From positions 126,001 through 186,000 of the forward strand of contig CAJNDS010002537.1 of assembly GCA_905221605.1 (NCBI GenBank): DNA of 60,000 bases, given 5' to 3'. Source of the DNA: Symbiodinium natans (Eukaryota; Sar; Dinophyceae; Suessiales; Symbiodiniaceae). Positions 9,558 through 18,800 of this stretch are shown here, one piece after another. The translations under genes and the position numbers were made by a program. The notes under the pieces were generated by a model. It saw only the letters and a list, made by a program, of their open reading frames with translations. It ran no database searches and was not told where the DNA came from. Position 1 is the stretch's first letter; every line of letters begins with the position of its first letter.

Positions 9558-12500
9558 TCACCCCCATATCATCCAGGAGGATGAGATCGGATGTTGACCA
9601 GCAAACATGGTACTTGCAGACAAAAGAAAAGCCAAGTCGCGGCACAGTGCGGGCGGGTAGGGTTGGGCGATTTTGTTCCAGGGGGTCCCTTCAGGACCAA
9701 GCCCAGTCAATCGAAAATGTTGGTGGCCAGAGAAACTGCAGACGCCGCGACTGCCACCGCACCGTCGACCCTGAAGTCGGGCTACATCCTGGGAAGAAAC
9801 ATTGCCAGTGAGAAGTTGAGTACGCTTCCGCCAGCGCCTGCCGTAGGCACAGAAGTCAATGACAGCCACCTCAGTATGGTCAGCGTGCAGCAGGCGCTGG
9901 AATTCAGGCAACTGCCACAGCTTGGACGAAATTGGGTTTGCCACAATCCAAGGCAGTTGGAGCCGATCGCACCAAGCAATGATCTTCAAGGTAGCTTGCG
10001 CACATGCATTGCCGTCACTCACCTTTTTGCGGTCCGCTTCAGACAACAGTTGAGGTGGCAGACCCCATGGGTGTTCGCGACTGCGAAGGACCTCTGTACG
10101 ATCCCTTGCTACACTGAAGGTGGTGCAAGGAGTAGCAAGCATGGCTCCCAAAACTTCTTTTCGACAAAAAGCACGGTTGAGTCGTTTGAGTACCTGCTTG
10201 TCGGTGAGGTCGTACTGAGTGCCTCGCTCAAGCTCAAACTCAAAACTACGGAACCCCAAACTGCGGAGGGAGGAAGAGACACCTCCCTTCCCTGCAAAGA
10301 GATCCAAGAAGTACTGGCCAGGACATCGGCGCCTTACGGCTTTGGCGGCGGCCGTTTGCGGCCCAGGAGCACTTCCCCGACCAGTGTTTCGCAAAGGTCG
10401 CAGTGTTCTCGCACTGCTGGCGTGAGGCTCTGGTAACTCTGACCGAGGCGGGCTCCTTTCTCGTACCTCTGCACGGATTTGTGAGCTCGCCAGTTCCCTC
10501 GCTTCTGGACCTCGTACAGAGGCCGCCAGTTCTTGGCTCTGTCGATGCTCGGTCCGCTGTGACGGGTCTGATACGGACTGAGGTCGAGCTGCAAGGAGGA
10601 GCTGGCTGCTCGAAAGGCGCTCAGGTACTCCCCGTAACCAAAGTCCCAAAGGTTGGATGCCGGGCGCTGCGTTTTCAAGGCCTTGAAGAGGAGGTCGCTC
10701 CACGGTTTGAGGTACTTGGAGTCGAGGGCTACGGAGTGGTCGTAGTCGCCCGTCTTGGTAGGGTGCTGTAGCTCTTGCGGCGCCAAAAGAATGGCCCACT
10801 CGTCCATGACCCCCATTGACGGAGGGACCAAACTCCGTGTCGGGCAGCGGAGCAACTCCGATGGACGGGCGTACGTAGACAGGGAAACCATCACGAAAAG
10901 CCCCATCCTGGGTTGCCCCCTTCTCGCCAACTCCACCGCCACGGCGCACCAAACCCCAAGCGGCATGGGTCTCTTGGAGTTGCCCGGGCAGAGTCGTCTC
11001 CATCCTTTCAGAGCTCTCCAGCTCCTGGCAAGCTTCCGGTCCCCCACCCTGCCAAAGCGCGGGTGGCGGTGCATCCACCCTGCGAGGAACTTTTCCCCCC
11101 TGTAAGGCTGCTCGCCCTGCCAAAAGAGGTGGTTCAGGTACGCGGCGATGGCCCCGTCCGGATCTGTGTTCCAATCCTGTCCGCGCTTGCTGAGGTAAGA
11201 CTGGAAGAGGGCCACCTCCGCATCGTAGGTCTTCAGCACATTCTTTGTCACGGCCTGGTCTTCGAGGAAGGTGGTCTCCTTGGCTGCGCTGGCGAGCGCA
11301 GAGTCGAGATATTTCCGGATCCGCTTTTTCCTTCGCACCTCCAGAGTTCGCTTTCGCTTGGCACCCCGAGTTACTTCGGGAGTGCCCTCGGAGCTGCTGG
11401 AGGAGCTTTCGCCTTTGTCTCGCACCTGAGGCTTTGCGATCGCGATCAGCTCGGCCTCTGTCTTGGGAAGAGTCAGCGCTTGTACCGTCACGGACTGCAG
11501 GCCGACCAGGATGTTCGGGGTATCCAATTTGGCACGGCTGGAGTCGGCCTTGGAGACTTTCTCCTGGAACTTTGGGGCAACGAGGACTCTCGCAGACTTG
11601 CGTGGAGTGCTGCCAGGTCTTGGAGACGGCGGCTGCAGCACTCGCACCTTCGGAGCCATCCACCTCGAACACACGGGAAGGCTTGTCTGCACTGCTGAGT
11701 TCAGACGGTATCCATCGGACAGCACAGGCCAAATTCCGGCTGAGACATAAGGCGCTAAACTTTCGGATGCATCTGAGGACCTTATAGTTACGTGACCGTC
11801 CCCGATCAAAAGCGAGGGCAACCGGCAAATTGTCGACTAAGAGGAGTTGCCGTGCATCTTTGCCATGTCTAGTGTGCGCAATTCGGCTCAAAGACTTGAC
11901 CAGCGCATGTCCCTCTAGAACCAGAATGTCGTCCGGGTAAGCCCACTTTCCATACAGGTTCACCTCCCAGTCTGACTTCCTGAGCAAAGCACGGGGGACC
12001 TCAACGAAGCTGGCGTCGACCTCCCATCCCGCCTCAAGGAGTGCTTCAACTTCCTGGTCCATGTCTGACTCGTTTTCTGTCAAGGCAGCGGAGAGGGCAG
12101 AGGCGCGTGCACTTGTCGAAGGGCAACGCCGGAAACGCTCTCGCTCCGGCACTCTCCCAACCTGGGCTGCAATCTCAGGATCTATTCTTCGCCCGCACAC
12201 CCCAAATCCGGTGAGCGAGGCATCAGAAGCCGAGATGTACCCATTCCAGGCGCGTGACCAGTCCGAAAAACACAGAGGGAGGAGAGCCGCAAAGACCTCA
12301 AACTCGCGGCGGACGGTCGCCCACAGCGTGACCCTCTCTCCATAATGTTTTCGGATGAACTTGTATGTAGCATGAAAAATGGGCATGAGGCATCTGTTGA
12401 GAAGGGAGCAATACGTAGCGTGTCCGATGAGAACCTCCAACACACGACCCGAGACACACCGCATCTTTAGCATGTGTCTGATGCCCTGCCGGAGCCTCCA

Positions 12501-13928
12501 CATCCGCGCCGGCTTCAAGGAGGCCCGGCATTGCCTGCCGGACAAACGGCACCCCAGTGCATCGACTTTGTGTGATTTGACCTCACCAGGGTGGAGCTTC
12601 AGGCCTCGCTGCTCAAATGTCTCCGTGATCGAGGAGAGCGAGGACTCCACGACGGACCTGTCCATGGACAAGACCCCCAGGTTGTCTACGTACACATAAT
12701 GTCTGGGATCACCCTCCGGGCGAGGTTTGCCTGCTCCAGGCCCAGGGTCGCTCCGACCTTCTAGCAACTCTCTCGGAACTTTGATGACCAGAGGGGGTCC
12801 CCTATCGCGAAGCAAGGAAGACTGTTCTAGGCCCTTGACCTCGCCCATCAACTTCTCCGAGATGGTCTGGGCAAAATACAAACTCCATGAACAACCCATG
12901 GGCAATGAAGACGGCATAGGGTACACAAGGTCATCTGGCTTGAGCTGTGTTCCCCCGAGCTCCTGACCCGAGAGCCCGACCCACTTGGCGGGCACGGGAT
13001 CGAAGCAAAAGAATTCCTGCAGCCAACGTGGTTGTTTGAGTCGGTGAAAACAATCGCGAATGTCAGAGAGCCCCACATGTAACTCAGGGAGCGCCTCAAA
13101 GCCGGGGAAGAGAGTGTGATCAAAATCCTCCCAGGTGATCTCTGCCTTCGCAAAGCTTTCAGGGGAACAAAGGCGCACTGAAGGTGGAGTCGCGAACCTG
13201 AAGTTCGCCCTCCGCCCGTCGATGATAAGCCTCTGTCGCACACCATCGCTCTTCTTGACTACGAAGATGCCAGCTCGTTCTTTTGGGGTTAAAGTATAGC
13301 TGCAGTAGCCGATCTTATGCAAACGCTGTATGAGTGACTTGTAATGTCGGACGCTCTTCCTCAACAAGGGGTCCCAGTACGGGGTAATGTCACTGTGGTC
13401 TTCAGCTGGTTTCAGCATGCGCTCGGGGTCCTCCAAATACTGATGGGCGTCGGTGCCGTAGAGCAGGTCGGTCACCTGCGGACAGTCATGAACAGATTCC
13501 GGCAAGCTGACGCGGTCAAGGCTGAAGGACGCCAAGGTTGAACCGGCCGCCTCGTAAACCGAGGAGCCGCGGAGCAACTCTCGAAAGGCTGCCTCCGGGG
13601 AACAAGGGGAAGTAGCGCCCTCGGGAAGTTCAAGGGAAGCCACACACGCCGCCTTCACATGTTCGAGGGCCTCCTGTTGAAGCCGGGAAGGCGAAAAAGC
13701 GCCACGATCCTGAGGGGCACCAGCCATCCAATTGAGAGCCCGTACCGCCTCATTCGTGTCCACCTGAAGTCGAATTCGCCGATTGCGCCGTTGGGAACTT
13801 CCTCTGGAGAGCTTCGTAGCGGCACACTCCACATGCAACTCGGGGAGCGGGAAAAGGCCCCCCAGGGCCCCACAAACATTCTCCTCCGCTGGGGGGGCCA
13901 ACCCAGGCGGAGGACACATGTCCTTCAT
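9558..13928 (-). CDS. Retroelement RT - RNase H - (open linker) - C5-type DNA methyltransferase
   Basis: 1,456 codons from an ATG that overlaps the gag stop as ATGA. Reverse transcriptase, about 215-520: IFVVKKSDGVRQRLIID, first catalytic Asp in LSDIRDCFH near 289, SLPMGCSWS, and YVDN near 413, where the second Asp of the usual YxDD is Asn. RNase H, about 560-755: SDAS near 568, LEGHAL, LLLVDN and the WIPSELSSADKPSR end. Codons about 760-1200 are Arg/Gly/Pro-rich and look like an off-frame shadow, because the recombinase is encoded there in another frame. Methyltransferase, about 1205-1440 (from 10316): FLDLFAGKGG (AdoMet loop), ATPCTTFS (the PC motif of cytosine-C5 enzymes), IVANPIS and AYGRRWRKRTQLL. 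Either translation reads the whole frame, or ribosomes shift into the recombinase frame and back. The methyltransferase call rests on motifs only. Confidence 0.85.
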   Translation of the reverse strand: MKDMCPPPGLAPPAEENVCGALGGLFPLPELHVECAATKLSRGSSQRRNRRIRLQVDTNEAVRALNWMAGAPQDRGAFSPSRLQQEALEHVKAACVASLELPEGATSPCSPEAAFRELLRGSSVYEAAGSTLASFSLDRVSLPESVHDCPQVTDLLYGTDAHQYLEDPERMLKPAEDHSDITPYWDPLLRKSVRHYKSLIQRLHKIGYCSYTLTPKERAGIFVVKKSDGVRQRLIIDGRRANFRFATPPSVRLCSPESFAKAEITWEDFDHTLFPGFEALPELHVGLSDIRDCFHRLKQPRWLQEFFCFDPVPAKWVGLSGQELGGTQLKPDDLVYPMPSSLPMGCSWSLYFAQTISEKLMGEVKGLEQSSLLRDRGPPLVIKVPRELLEGRSDPGPGAGKPRPEGDPRHYVYVDNLGVLSMDRSVVESSLSSITETFEQRGLKLHPGEVKSHKVDALGCRLSGRQCRASLKPARMWRLRQGIRHMLKMRCVSGRVLEVLIGHATYCSLLNRCLMPIFHATYKFIRKHYGERVTLWATVRREFEVFAALLPLCFSDWSRAWNGYISASDASLTGFGVCGRRIDPEIAAQVGRVPERERFRRCPSTSARASALSAALTENESDMDQEVEALLEAGWEVDASFVEVPRALLRKSDWEVNLYGKWAYPDDILVLEGHALVKSLSRIAHTRHGKDARQLLLVDNLPVALAFDRGRSRNYKVLRCIRKFSALCLSRNLACAVRWIPSELSSADKPSRVFEVDGSEGASAAAAVSKTWQHSTQVCESPRCPKVPGESLQGRLQPCQIGYPEHPGRPAVRDGTSADSSQDRGRADRDRKASGARQRRKLLQQLRGHSRSNSGCQAKANSGGAKEKADPEISRLCARQRSQGDHLPRRPGRDKECAEDLRCGGGPLPVLPQQARTGLEHRSGRGHRRVPEPPLLAGRAALQGGKVPRRVDAPPPALWQGGGPEACQELESSERMETTLPGQLQETHAAWGLVRRGGGVGEKGATQDGAFRDGFPVYVRPSIGVAPLPDTEFGPSVNGGHGRVGHSFGAARATAPYQDGRLRPLRSPRLQVPQTVERPPLQGLENAAPGIQPLGLWLRGVPERLSSSQLLLAARPQSVSDPSQRTEHRQSQELAASVRGPEARELASSQIRAEVRERSPPRSELPEPHASSARTLRPLRNTGRGSAPGPQTAAAKAVRRRCPGQYFLDLFAGKGGVSSSLRSLGFRSFEFELERGTQYDLTDKQVLKRLNRAFCRKEVLGAMLATPCTTFSVARDRTEVLRSREHPWGLPPQLLSEADRKKVSDGNACAQATLKIIAWCDRLQLPWIVANPISSKLWQLPEFQRLLHADHTEVAVIDFCAYGRRWRKRTQLLTGNVSSQDVARLQGRRCGGSRGVCSFSGHQHFRLTGLGPEGTPWNKIAQPYPPALCRDLAFLLSASTMFAGQHPISSSWMIWG
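10334..11659 (-). CDS. Retroelement tyrosine recombinase (frame +1 relative to RT)
   Basis: 441 residues from the first ATG (11659); the frame is also open up to 11821. A Ser/Lys-rich leader and a basic stretch are followed by a SAM-like N-terminal core-binding region (about 130-220). The catalytic domain has box I Arg in TYARPSELLR (about 265), a Lys-containing PTKTGDY segment, box II Arg-His in PYQTRHSG (about 366-367), Trp in RGNW (about 390) and the nucleophile Tyr in VQRYEKG (about 399). This matches the DIRS/Ngaro recombinase pattern. The enzyme would integrate a circular DNA intermediate. The gene lies wholly inside the longer RT-methyltransferase frame and its TAA falls 18 nt before the methyltransferase domain begins. 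It needs its own start, a frameshift or a spliced mRNA to be made. Confidence 0.9.
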   Translation of the reverse strand: MAPKVRVLQPPSPRPGSTPRKSARVLVAPKFQEKVSKADSSRAKLDTPNILVGLQSVTVQALTLPKTEAELIAIAKPQVRDKGESSSSSSEGTPEVTRGAKRKRTLEVRRKKRIRKYLDSALASAAKETTFLEDQAVTKNVLKTYDAEVALFQSYLSKRGQDWNTDPDGAIAAYLNHLFWQGEQPYRGEKFLAGWMHRHPRFGRVGDRKLARSWRALKGWRRLCPGNSKRPMPLGVWCAVAVELARRGQPRMGLFVMVSLSTYARPSELLRCPTRSLVPPSMGVMDEWAILLAPQELQHPTKTGDYDHSVALDSKYLKPWSDLLFKALKTQRPASNLWDFGYGEYLSAFRAASSSLQLDLSPYQTRHSGPSIDRAKNWRPLYEVQKRGNWRAHKSVQRYEKGARLGQSYQSLTPAVREHCDLCETLVGEVLLGRKRPPPKP

Positions 13929-15394
13929 GTCGACTCGGGCGCCTCCGGCTTGCGAAGGCGCCCACCCTTCTGCTTCCCTTTGGGATTCGGCAGCGCATCA
14001 TCCAGGGTCGAGCTCGTGGTCTCAGCGCCGGTCAGGAGCTTGCGCATGTCCTTGATCTTTGAGCGAGCGGCAATGAGTTCTACTTCTTCTTTGCCACGCC
14101 TTGCTGCCCATGACCGCAGCTCGGCCGATACGACGTCGTCGGCCGAGACCGCACCAGTGAAGAGTCTCGCGTGGCCCCAGTCAGGAACTCCATTGGCTCC
14201 ATTGGAGTACGCTTCTACGATTGTTTGAAGTCGTCGACCGATCGCTTCGAACGAAGCTAGGCTCGGCATATTTAGTTGGTCGTAGCATCCTCCCAACCAC
14301 AATGCCTCCACCAACGAGCGGACCTCATGAGCCGTCCTGTCGGTCTCAGCAAGATGATGTTTCCGGAGCCATGCCTGTAGCCAAGAGCGAGGGTCACCTC
14401 CATGCCGATGGAAATGTTTCATTGTGTGCAAGAGCGACGCCGGTCCTTGGTGCGGCCAGTCCTTCCAAGCATGGGCCGCGGAGTCGGACACAACCTTCCT
14501 CCATTCTCGGAATCTGTCACCTTGGTCATCAAACTCAACCCAAAGTGTCCTGGCATCGGACTCATCATCGTCCTTTACCTCGGGGGTCTCCCTGGCCTCG
14601 CCCGCACGGTTCTTCAGAGGGTCTTCGGGGTCCGGGCGGATGCCGAGGCGCTCGGCGGCCGCATCCACAAGGGGCTTGCCCGTCAGGTGTTTCAAGCGCT
14701 CAAGCTGCCAAGCATCCAGCAACGCTCTATCTACAAGCTCACCCCTGACCCACAAGCCAGCCCGAAAAAACGCAGCATCTTTGCCGCCGAGGAACAAGTC
14801 TCCTGGCGAAGGGGTCAGCTCGGCTCCGATTTGAAGTTCACCTCGAGGGTCGGCAATAACCCACATGTCTGTCGAAGAAAGGACAGGAAACTCGTGTGAA
14901 GTCGCCGGGCTCGATGTAGGGCTGGCGGTGACAAGCCGCTTGGCCCCGACCCTGCGGGGCACCAAGATGGTTCCGAGATAGGCCGTCGCGTCGACAACAT
15001 CCCCCTTCATGTTTCGCACATGTCTAGGAACCTCAGGGCTAGGTCCCTCCATCCCACGTAACTCTTGCAGAGCCTCGCGGATCCAGCCTTTGAAGTCCTC
15101 ATCGCTGACGCTTTCCGAGAAGCGGTACACCGGCCTGGTGAGCCTGGACCAGTAGGTGAAGTCGACGCCTTTGATCCGGAAAGTAAGGGGACCGAGGGTG
15201 CCGTCTCCAACTATTGGTTCGAGGTACATATCGCCGTCGGGTGTAGCAACCCACCAGCTTTGCCTGTCCTTGGGCCAAATCAACAATCGCTCGTGCCATA
15301 GATCGTCGTCTTCATACCAGGTGACGAGCCTATCGCCCGGAAGGCATTGTGATAAGGCCCTTTCCGCGTCGGCGCGGGGAGGTGGCGATGGCAT
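13925..15394 (-). CDS. Retroelement ORF1, gag-like protein
   Basis: 489 residues from the ATG at 15394; the stop overlaps the RT start (ATGA). No enzyme motif is visible. The N-terminal third is rich in Trp/Tyr/Asp (WYEDDDLWHERLL), the middle is acidic, residues about 290-400 are helix-rich and Trp-rich (HFHRHGG, WLQAWLRKHH), and the tail is Lys/Gly-rich. Position, size and composition match the gag-like ORF1 of tyrosine-recombinase retroelements. It would package element RNA. No zinc knuckle is seen. Confidence 0.8.
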   Translation of the reverse strand: MPSPPPRADAERALSQCLPGDRLVTWYEDDDLWHERLLIWPKDRQSWWVATPDGDMYLEPIVGDGTLGPLTFRIKGVDFTYWSRLTRPVYRFSESVSDEDFKGWIREALQELRGMEGPSPEVPRHVRNMKGDVVDATAYLGTILVPRRVGAKRLVTASPTSSPATSHEFPVLSSTDMWVIADPRGELQIGAELTPSPGDLFLGGKDAAFFRAGLWVRGELVDRALLDAWQLERLKHLTGKPLVDAAAERLGIRPDPEDPLKNRAGEARETPEVKDDDESDARTLWVEFDDQGDRFREWRKVVSDSAAHAWKDWPHQGPASLLHTMKHFHRHGGDPRSWLQAWLRKHHLAETDRTAHEVRSLVEALWLGGCYDQLNMPSLASFEAIGRRLQTIVEAYSNGANGVPDWGHARLFTGAVSADDVVSAELRSWAARRGKEEVELIAARSKIKDMRKLLTGAETTSSTLDDALPNPKGKQKGGRLRKPEAPEST

Positions 15395-15674
15395 CACCTG
15401 CTTCGGAACGCCTCCACCTCGGGTAGATCAGCCCCACACTTAGGCCTGAGCTCCAGAGGAAGAAGCTTGTGAGCAGCTGATACCACGGGGTCGCCCTCTT
15501 GTCGTCGCCACAGTCGCACTGGCAGAGGCAGCTGGTGGTGTGGTTGAAAGTCAAATCTCCAGGGGCTGGGAAGAAGTAGGCGCTTCGATCAAGCTTCAAG
15601 CCAGCTTCAAAGATTTTCGCCAGAAGAAGCAGAGAGAAGCTTCCGAGTCCCATGGCAGATTGACTTGTCCCTTT

Positions 15675-15747
15675 TCACTTGAGCAACCCCCCACGTCAGA
15701 AACGAGTTTCACTCAGCTTTACAGCATTCATGTGCACGCACTCACAT
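15675..15747 (-). repeat. A1, terminal split direct repeat
   Basis: 73 bp at the element's 5' end (minus sense it starts ATGTGAGTGCG). The same as A2 at 9336-9408. The flanking sequence on the other side is an open frame ending ...SWY. Confidence 0.95.
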
Positions 15748-15889
15748 ACCAGCTGGGCATGGACATCACGACCAAGAAGAAGAACGCGCCACAGCCAGTA
15801 ATGTAAGTGATGACCGTTTCGTACCTGGCTACCTCTGCCAGGCCCGCATGCACCGAGAGCAAAAAGCTCAGGAGGTAGGTCACTAGCAT
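15748..15889 (-). CDS. Hydrophobic ORF segment cut off by the retroelement insertion
   Basis: 47 codons from ATG 15889 plus the first base of a 48th. The peptide is strongly hydrophobic (MLVTYLLSFLLSVHAG..., CGAFFFLVVMSMPSW) and would form one or two membrane helices. If the 6.57 kb element is removed leaving one AT, the codon becomes TAT. The frame then runs without a stop into 9174 and the start of LINE ORF1, which begins with another hydrophobic stretch (FVLYMYGVLLCF). It is therefore probably the true N-terminus of LINE ORF1. Upstream it is also in frame with the last PPDK exon seen. No known domain recognised. Confidence 0.55.
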
Positions 15890-15898
15890 GCTGATGTC

Positions 15899-18800
15899 TT
15901 CGCGCTGCATGGCCAGGAGCTTGTTCAAAGCCGACTGGCGCTCTGCCTTATCCGCGGCCAAGATCATCTGCCGCATGGCCTTAAGACAGCATTCTGCGAG
16001 CCTACTCAGTAGCGACAGAATCAGCAGCGCAACTCAGCGCAGCACGACGGAACTGGCAGACAAGATGCCACGATCCGGCCCCCCTCGAAGAACATGTGCT
16101 CCGTGCGCACCAGGCCAATTCCCTCGCACCCGAACTCTTTGGCCTCGTGTTTGATTCGCGTTGCAGGGAACAGTGGGAAACTGTGGCACCGAGGTGCCTA
16201 TGGGCCTACATAATTAGGCCTATTCAGATTCCGGGGTCACAAGAAGGATGGGATGACGGAAGCTTTTCGCCCTCAGATCCCACGTGGGCCTGCCGCGCGT
16301 CTGTCGGCGTTTCGGCATTGGCCCTGACCTGCATGGTGCGGAACTCGTCTGCCCAGGCCATGATGGTGCCGAAGGAGCCGGAAAGCTGCGGCGGCACCGT
16401 GGGGACTTCTCCCAACATCACCTCGCCCGTGACGCCGTCTATGGTGAGCAGCTGGCCCTCCTTGACGACCACGTCGCCCACCTCGAAGGAAGCCGAGGCG
16501 TAGTTGACCTTCACCTCCCCAGCGCCTGCCACGCAAGGTCTGCCCATGCCGCGCGCCACCACGGCTGCGTGGCTGGTCATGCCGCCGCGAGTTGTCCTCT
16601 AGCTGTTGGAACTTGGAACATCATTGTGCAAATCATGGCTTGACGGCCAGTTTTTAACCGCTTCCTCTGCTCATTCCGCTATATCATGCTATATCTAGCT
16701 CAGATGATGTTCAGACATCAAGAGAGAGAAGGTCATGTCTGATGCAGGCCAGAAGTCAAGACGCCCTCTGCCGCATGCAGTCCATGGATGTCGTCTGGGC
16801 TCGTTTCGACTCGCACCAGAATCACCTTCTCTCCGTTCTCCGAGCGAGTCACAGCCTCATCGGCCGTGAAGACCACCTTGCCGGCAGCCGCCCCTGGCGA
16901 GGCTGGCAGGCCCTTGGCAATGACGGTCTTCTTGGCCTCGGGTTCCAGCTCTTTTGTTTTTTGGGTGGTTAGGGCGTTAGTCTAGGCAGGTTGAGGGTTC
17001 CGTGGCCTAAGTCTAAGTCCCACGATTGCGTCAGGTCTTCGCCTTAGGTTCCGGTTCCGGCATTTTGGGGCATCCATCAGTGCATCCGTCTGCGCCTTGG
17101 GGTCCAGCGTGGGGTGCAAAAGCTGGTCGATGAGATCGGGCTTCAGGCGCATCAGGGCCTGCGACTTGCTGATCAGCCCCTCGGAGGCCATGTCCACCGC
17201 AATCTGCAGGGCCGCGTGGGCCGTGCGCTTCCCCGTGCGGGTCTGGAGCATGTACAGCTTGCCTCACGAAGGATGTCAGGAAACAACACTGCGGGAGACC
17301 GGAAACAGCTCAGGATGATCCTGCCTTGCTGGATGGTAAACCTCAGCTGCAGCAATGTGCCTCCAAACGTTGTCAAACAAATGATGCAGGAGACACCCAT
17401 GCAAAGCAGACACTCCACCTGACCTTCACTTAAGTTTAAAGTTTGCTAAGAGCCGAGAAGCTCGATGTCCTGCATGTCCGTGTAATGGTTCTCCAGCTGG
17501 TGGCGAACTGTCTCCAGCTCTTGGAATATGCTCGGCATCACCTCCTCCAGCGATGGCAAGTCGCTGCCATGCGACTTGCGAGCTTTGATCGTCAGCTCCT
17601 GGGGCGTCCGGATGCCCGCCACGACATCCTCTCACGCTGGGGACAGTCTCACAGGAGAAAGCACGGAAAGGCACACGGGAAGGCATGGAAAGGCGCGTGC
17701 GCGGAGGACCGGGCCTCGCCCTGAGCATTCACCAGGAACTCCCCATAGAAATCCTCGAAGTGGGTATGCTTAAGAGGCAGCTTCACATGCTTCACATGCT
17801 TCGCTATTAGGCAGCACTACACCAACCCCCGAGAGACCTTGGCACCGTTGGAGGGATTGCGCGTGAATGCGACTCCCGTGGCGCAGTCGTTGCCCATGTT
17901 GCCAAAGACCATCGCCTGAACGATCCCAGAGTGACATCTTGATGAAGCCACCCTATGCCACCCACTCGAACTCTCAAGTGAGAATCGGGCCTGAACGTTC
18001 ACAGCCGTGCCCCACTCCTGACAGCATCTGGCAGGGCCCGGGAGGGGCGAAAAGAAGCGCAAACCTCTCAAAGGGGTCCTCGGGGATGTCGTGCAGCTTC
18101 CGGTAGGTCTTGGCCCTCTGGTTCATCCAGGACCCAAAGACGGCGCCCACGGCACCCCAGAGTTGCTGGTGCGGCTCCTACTGTATGTAGCTGGTCAAAC
18201 TCTCGCAAGCATTCCGTGAGATTATTCAAGATTATTCAAGATTGCAAGGGGACCTAGTGACCTATAGTGGGCGTCTGCTTCATCGCCCTTGGCATGTCAA
18301 CTTGCTGCACTGGTTGTGTTGAAGGCCCGCTGTCTGCTGTCTCCTCGGGGAACTCCTCCCCAAGCTCCAGGTAGACGCAGGCCTTCCGATCATTGCGTGA
18401 TCCAAGGAGGTTTCGGAGTCACACAGCACAGCCTTCGCACGAGGGGCCTTGTAGTCTTTGACCAGCTGCTCCAGGTCTTCCGGCAGGAGCTCGTGATCTT
18501 GCTTCACCTCAGTTCTGTCCAGGCTCACCTCCCACATCCAAGTGCACTCATATGTTAGCATGCGTGTGCGCGAGAGTTCTTCCGAGCGACGCCTCGCTTG
18601 GCCTTGGCCCTCTCCAGAAGCTTCTCAAAGTTGCCAAGCTCAATTCCCAGCACCACATCTCAGGGAGTCACATGCTCAGAAGAAAGAGAATGATTATTTC
18701 TTAATCTTAAACAGATGCAGCAGTGGCATGAACATGACGGTGGCACTGCCCTCCTGAGTACATCTGAACGAAGCGCCGGTAGCTGTCGAATGCAAAGCGC

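Larger units (their letters stand above)
9175..15747 (-). mobile_element. Tyrosine-recombinase retroelement (Ngaro/PAT-like) with methyltransferase
   Basis: A complete element of 6,573 bp with split direct repeats: A1 (15675-15747), three ORFs, then B1 (9407-9552), A2 (9336-9408) and B2 (9175-9320). Both A copies are 73 bp and both B copies 146 bp, and I see no mismatches, so the insertion is recent. This A1-ORF-B1-A2-B2 layout is that of Ngaro/PAT elements, which integrate by a tyrosine recombinase and make no target duplication. It encodes a gag-like protein, RT-RNase H, a tyrosine recombinase and a C5-type methyltransferase domain. DIRS elements carry a methyltransferase, but usually of the N6-adenine type and with inverted termini, so this is a mixed architecture. 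It sits inside an open reading frame that rejoins when the element is removed. Confidence 0.9.

Noticed and set aside
10340-11620. RT-frame peptide across the recombinase region as a real domain
   Set aside because: Arg/Gly/Pro-rich with no motif; the +1 frame there holds the full recombinase. Retained only as a possible readthrough linker.
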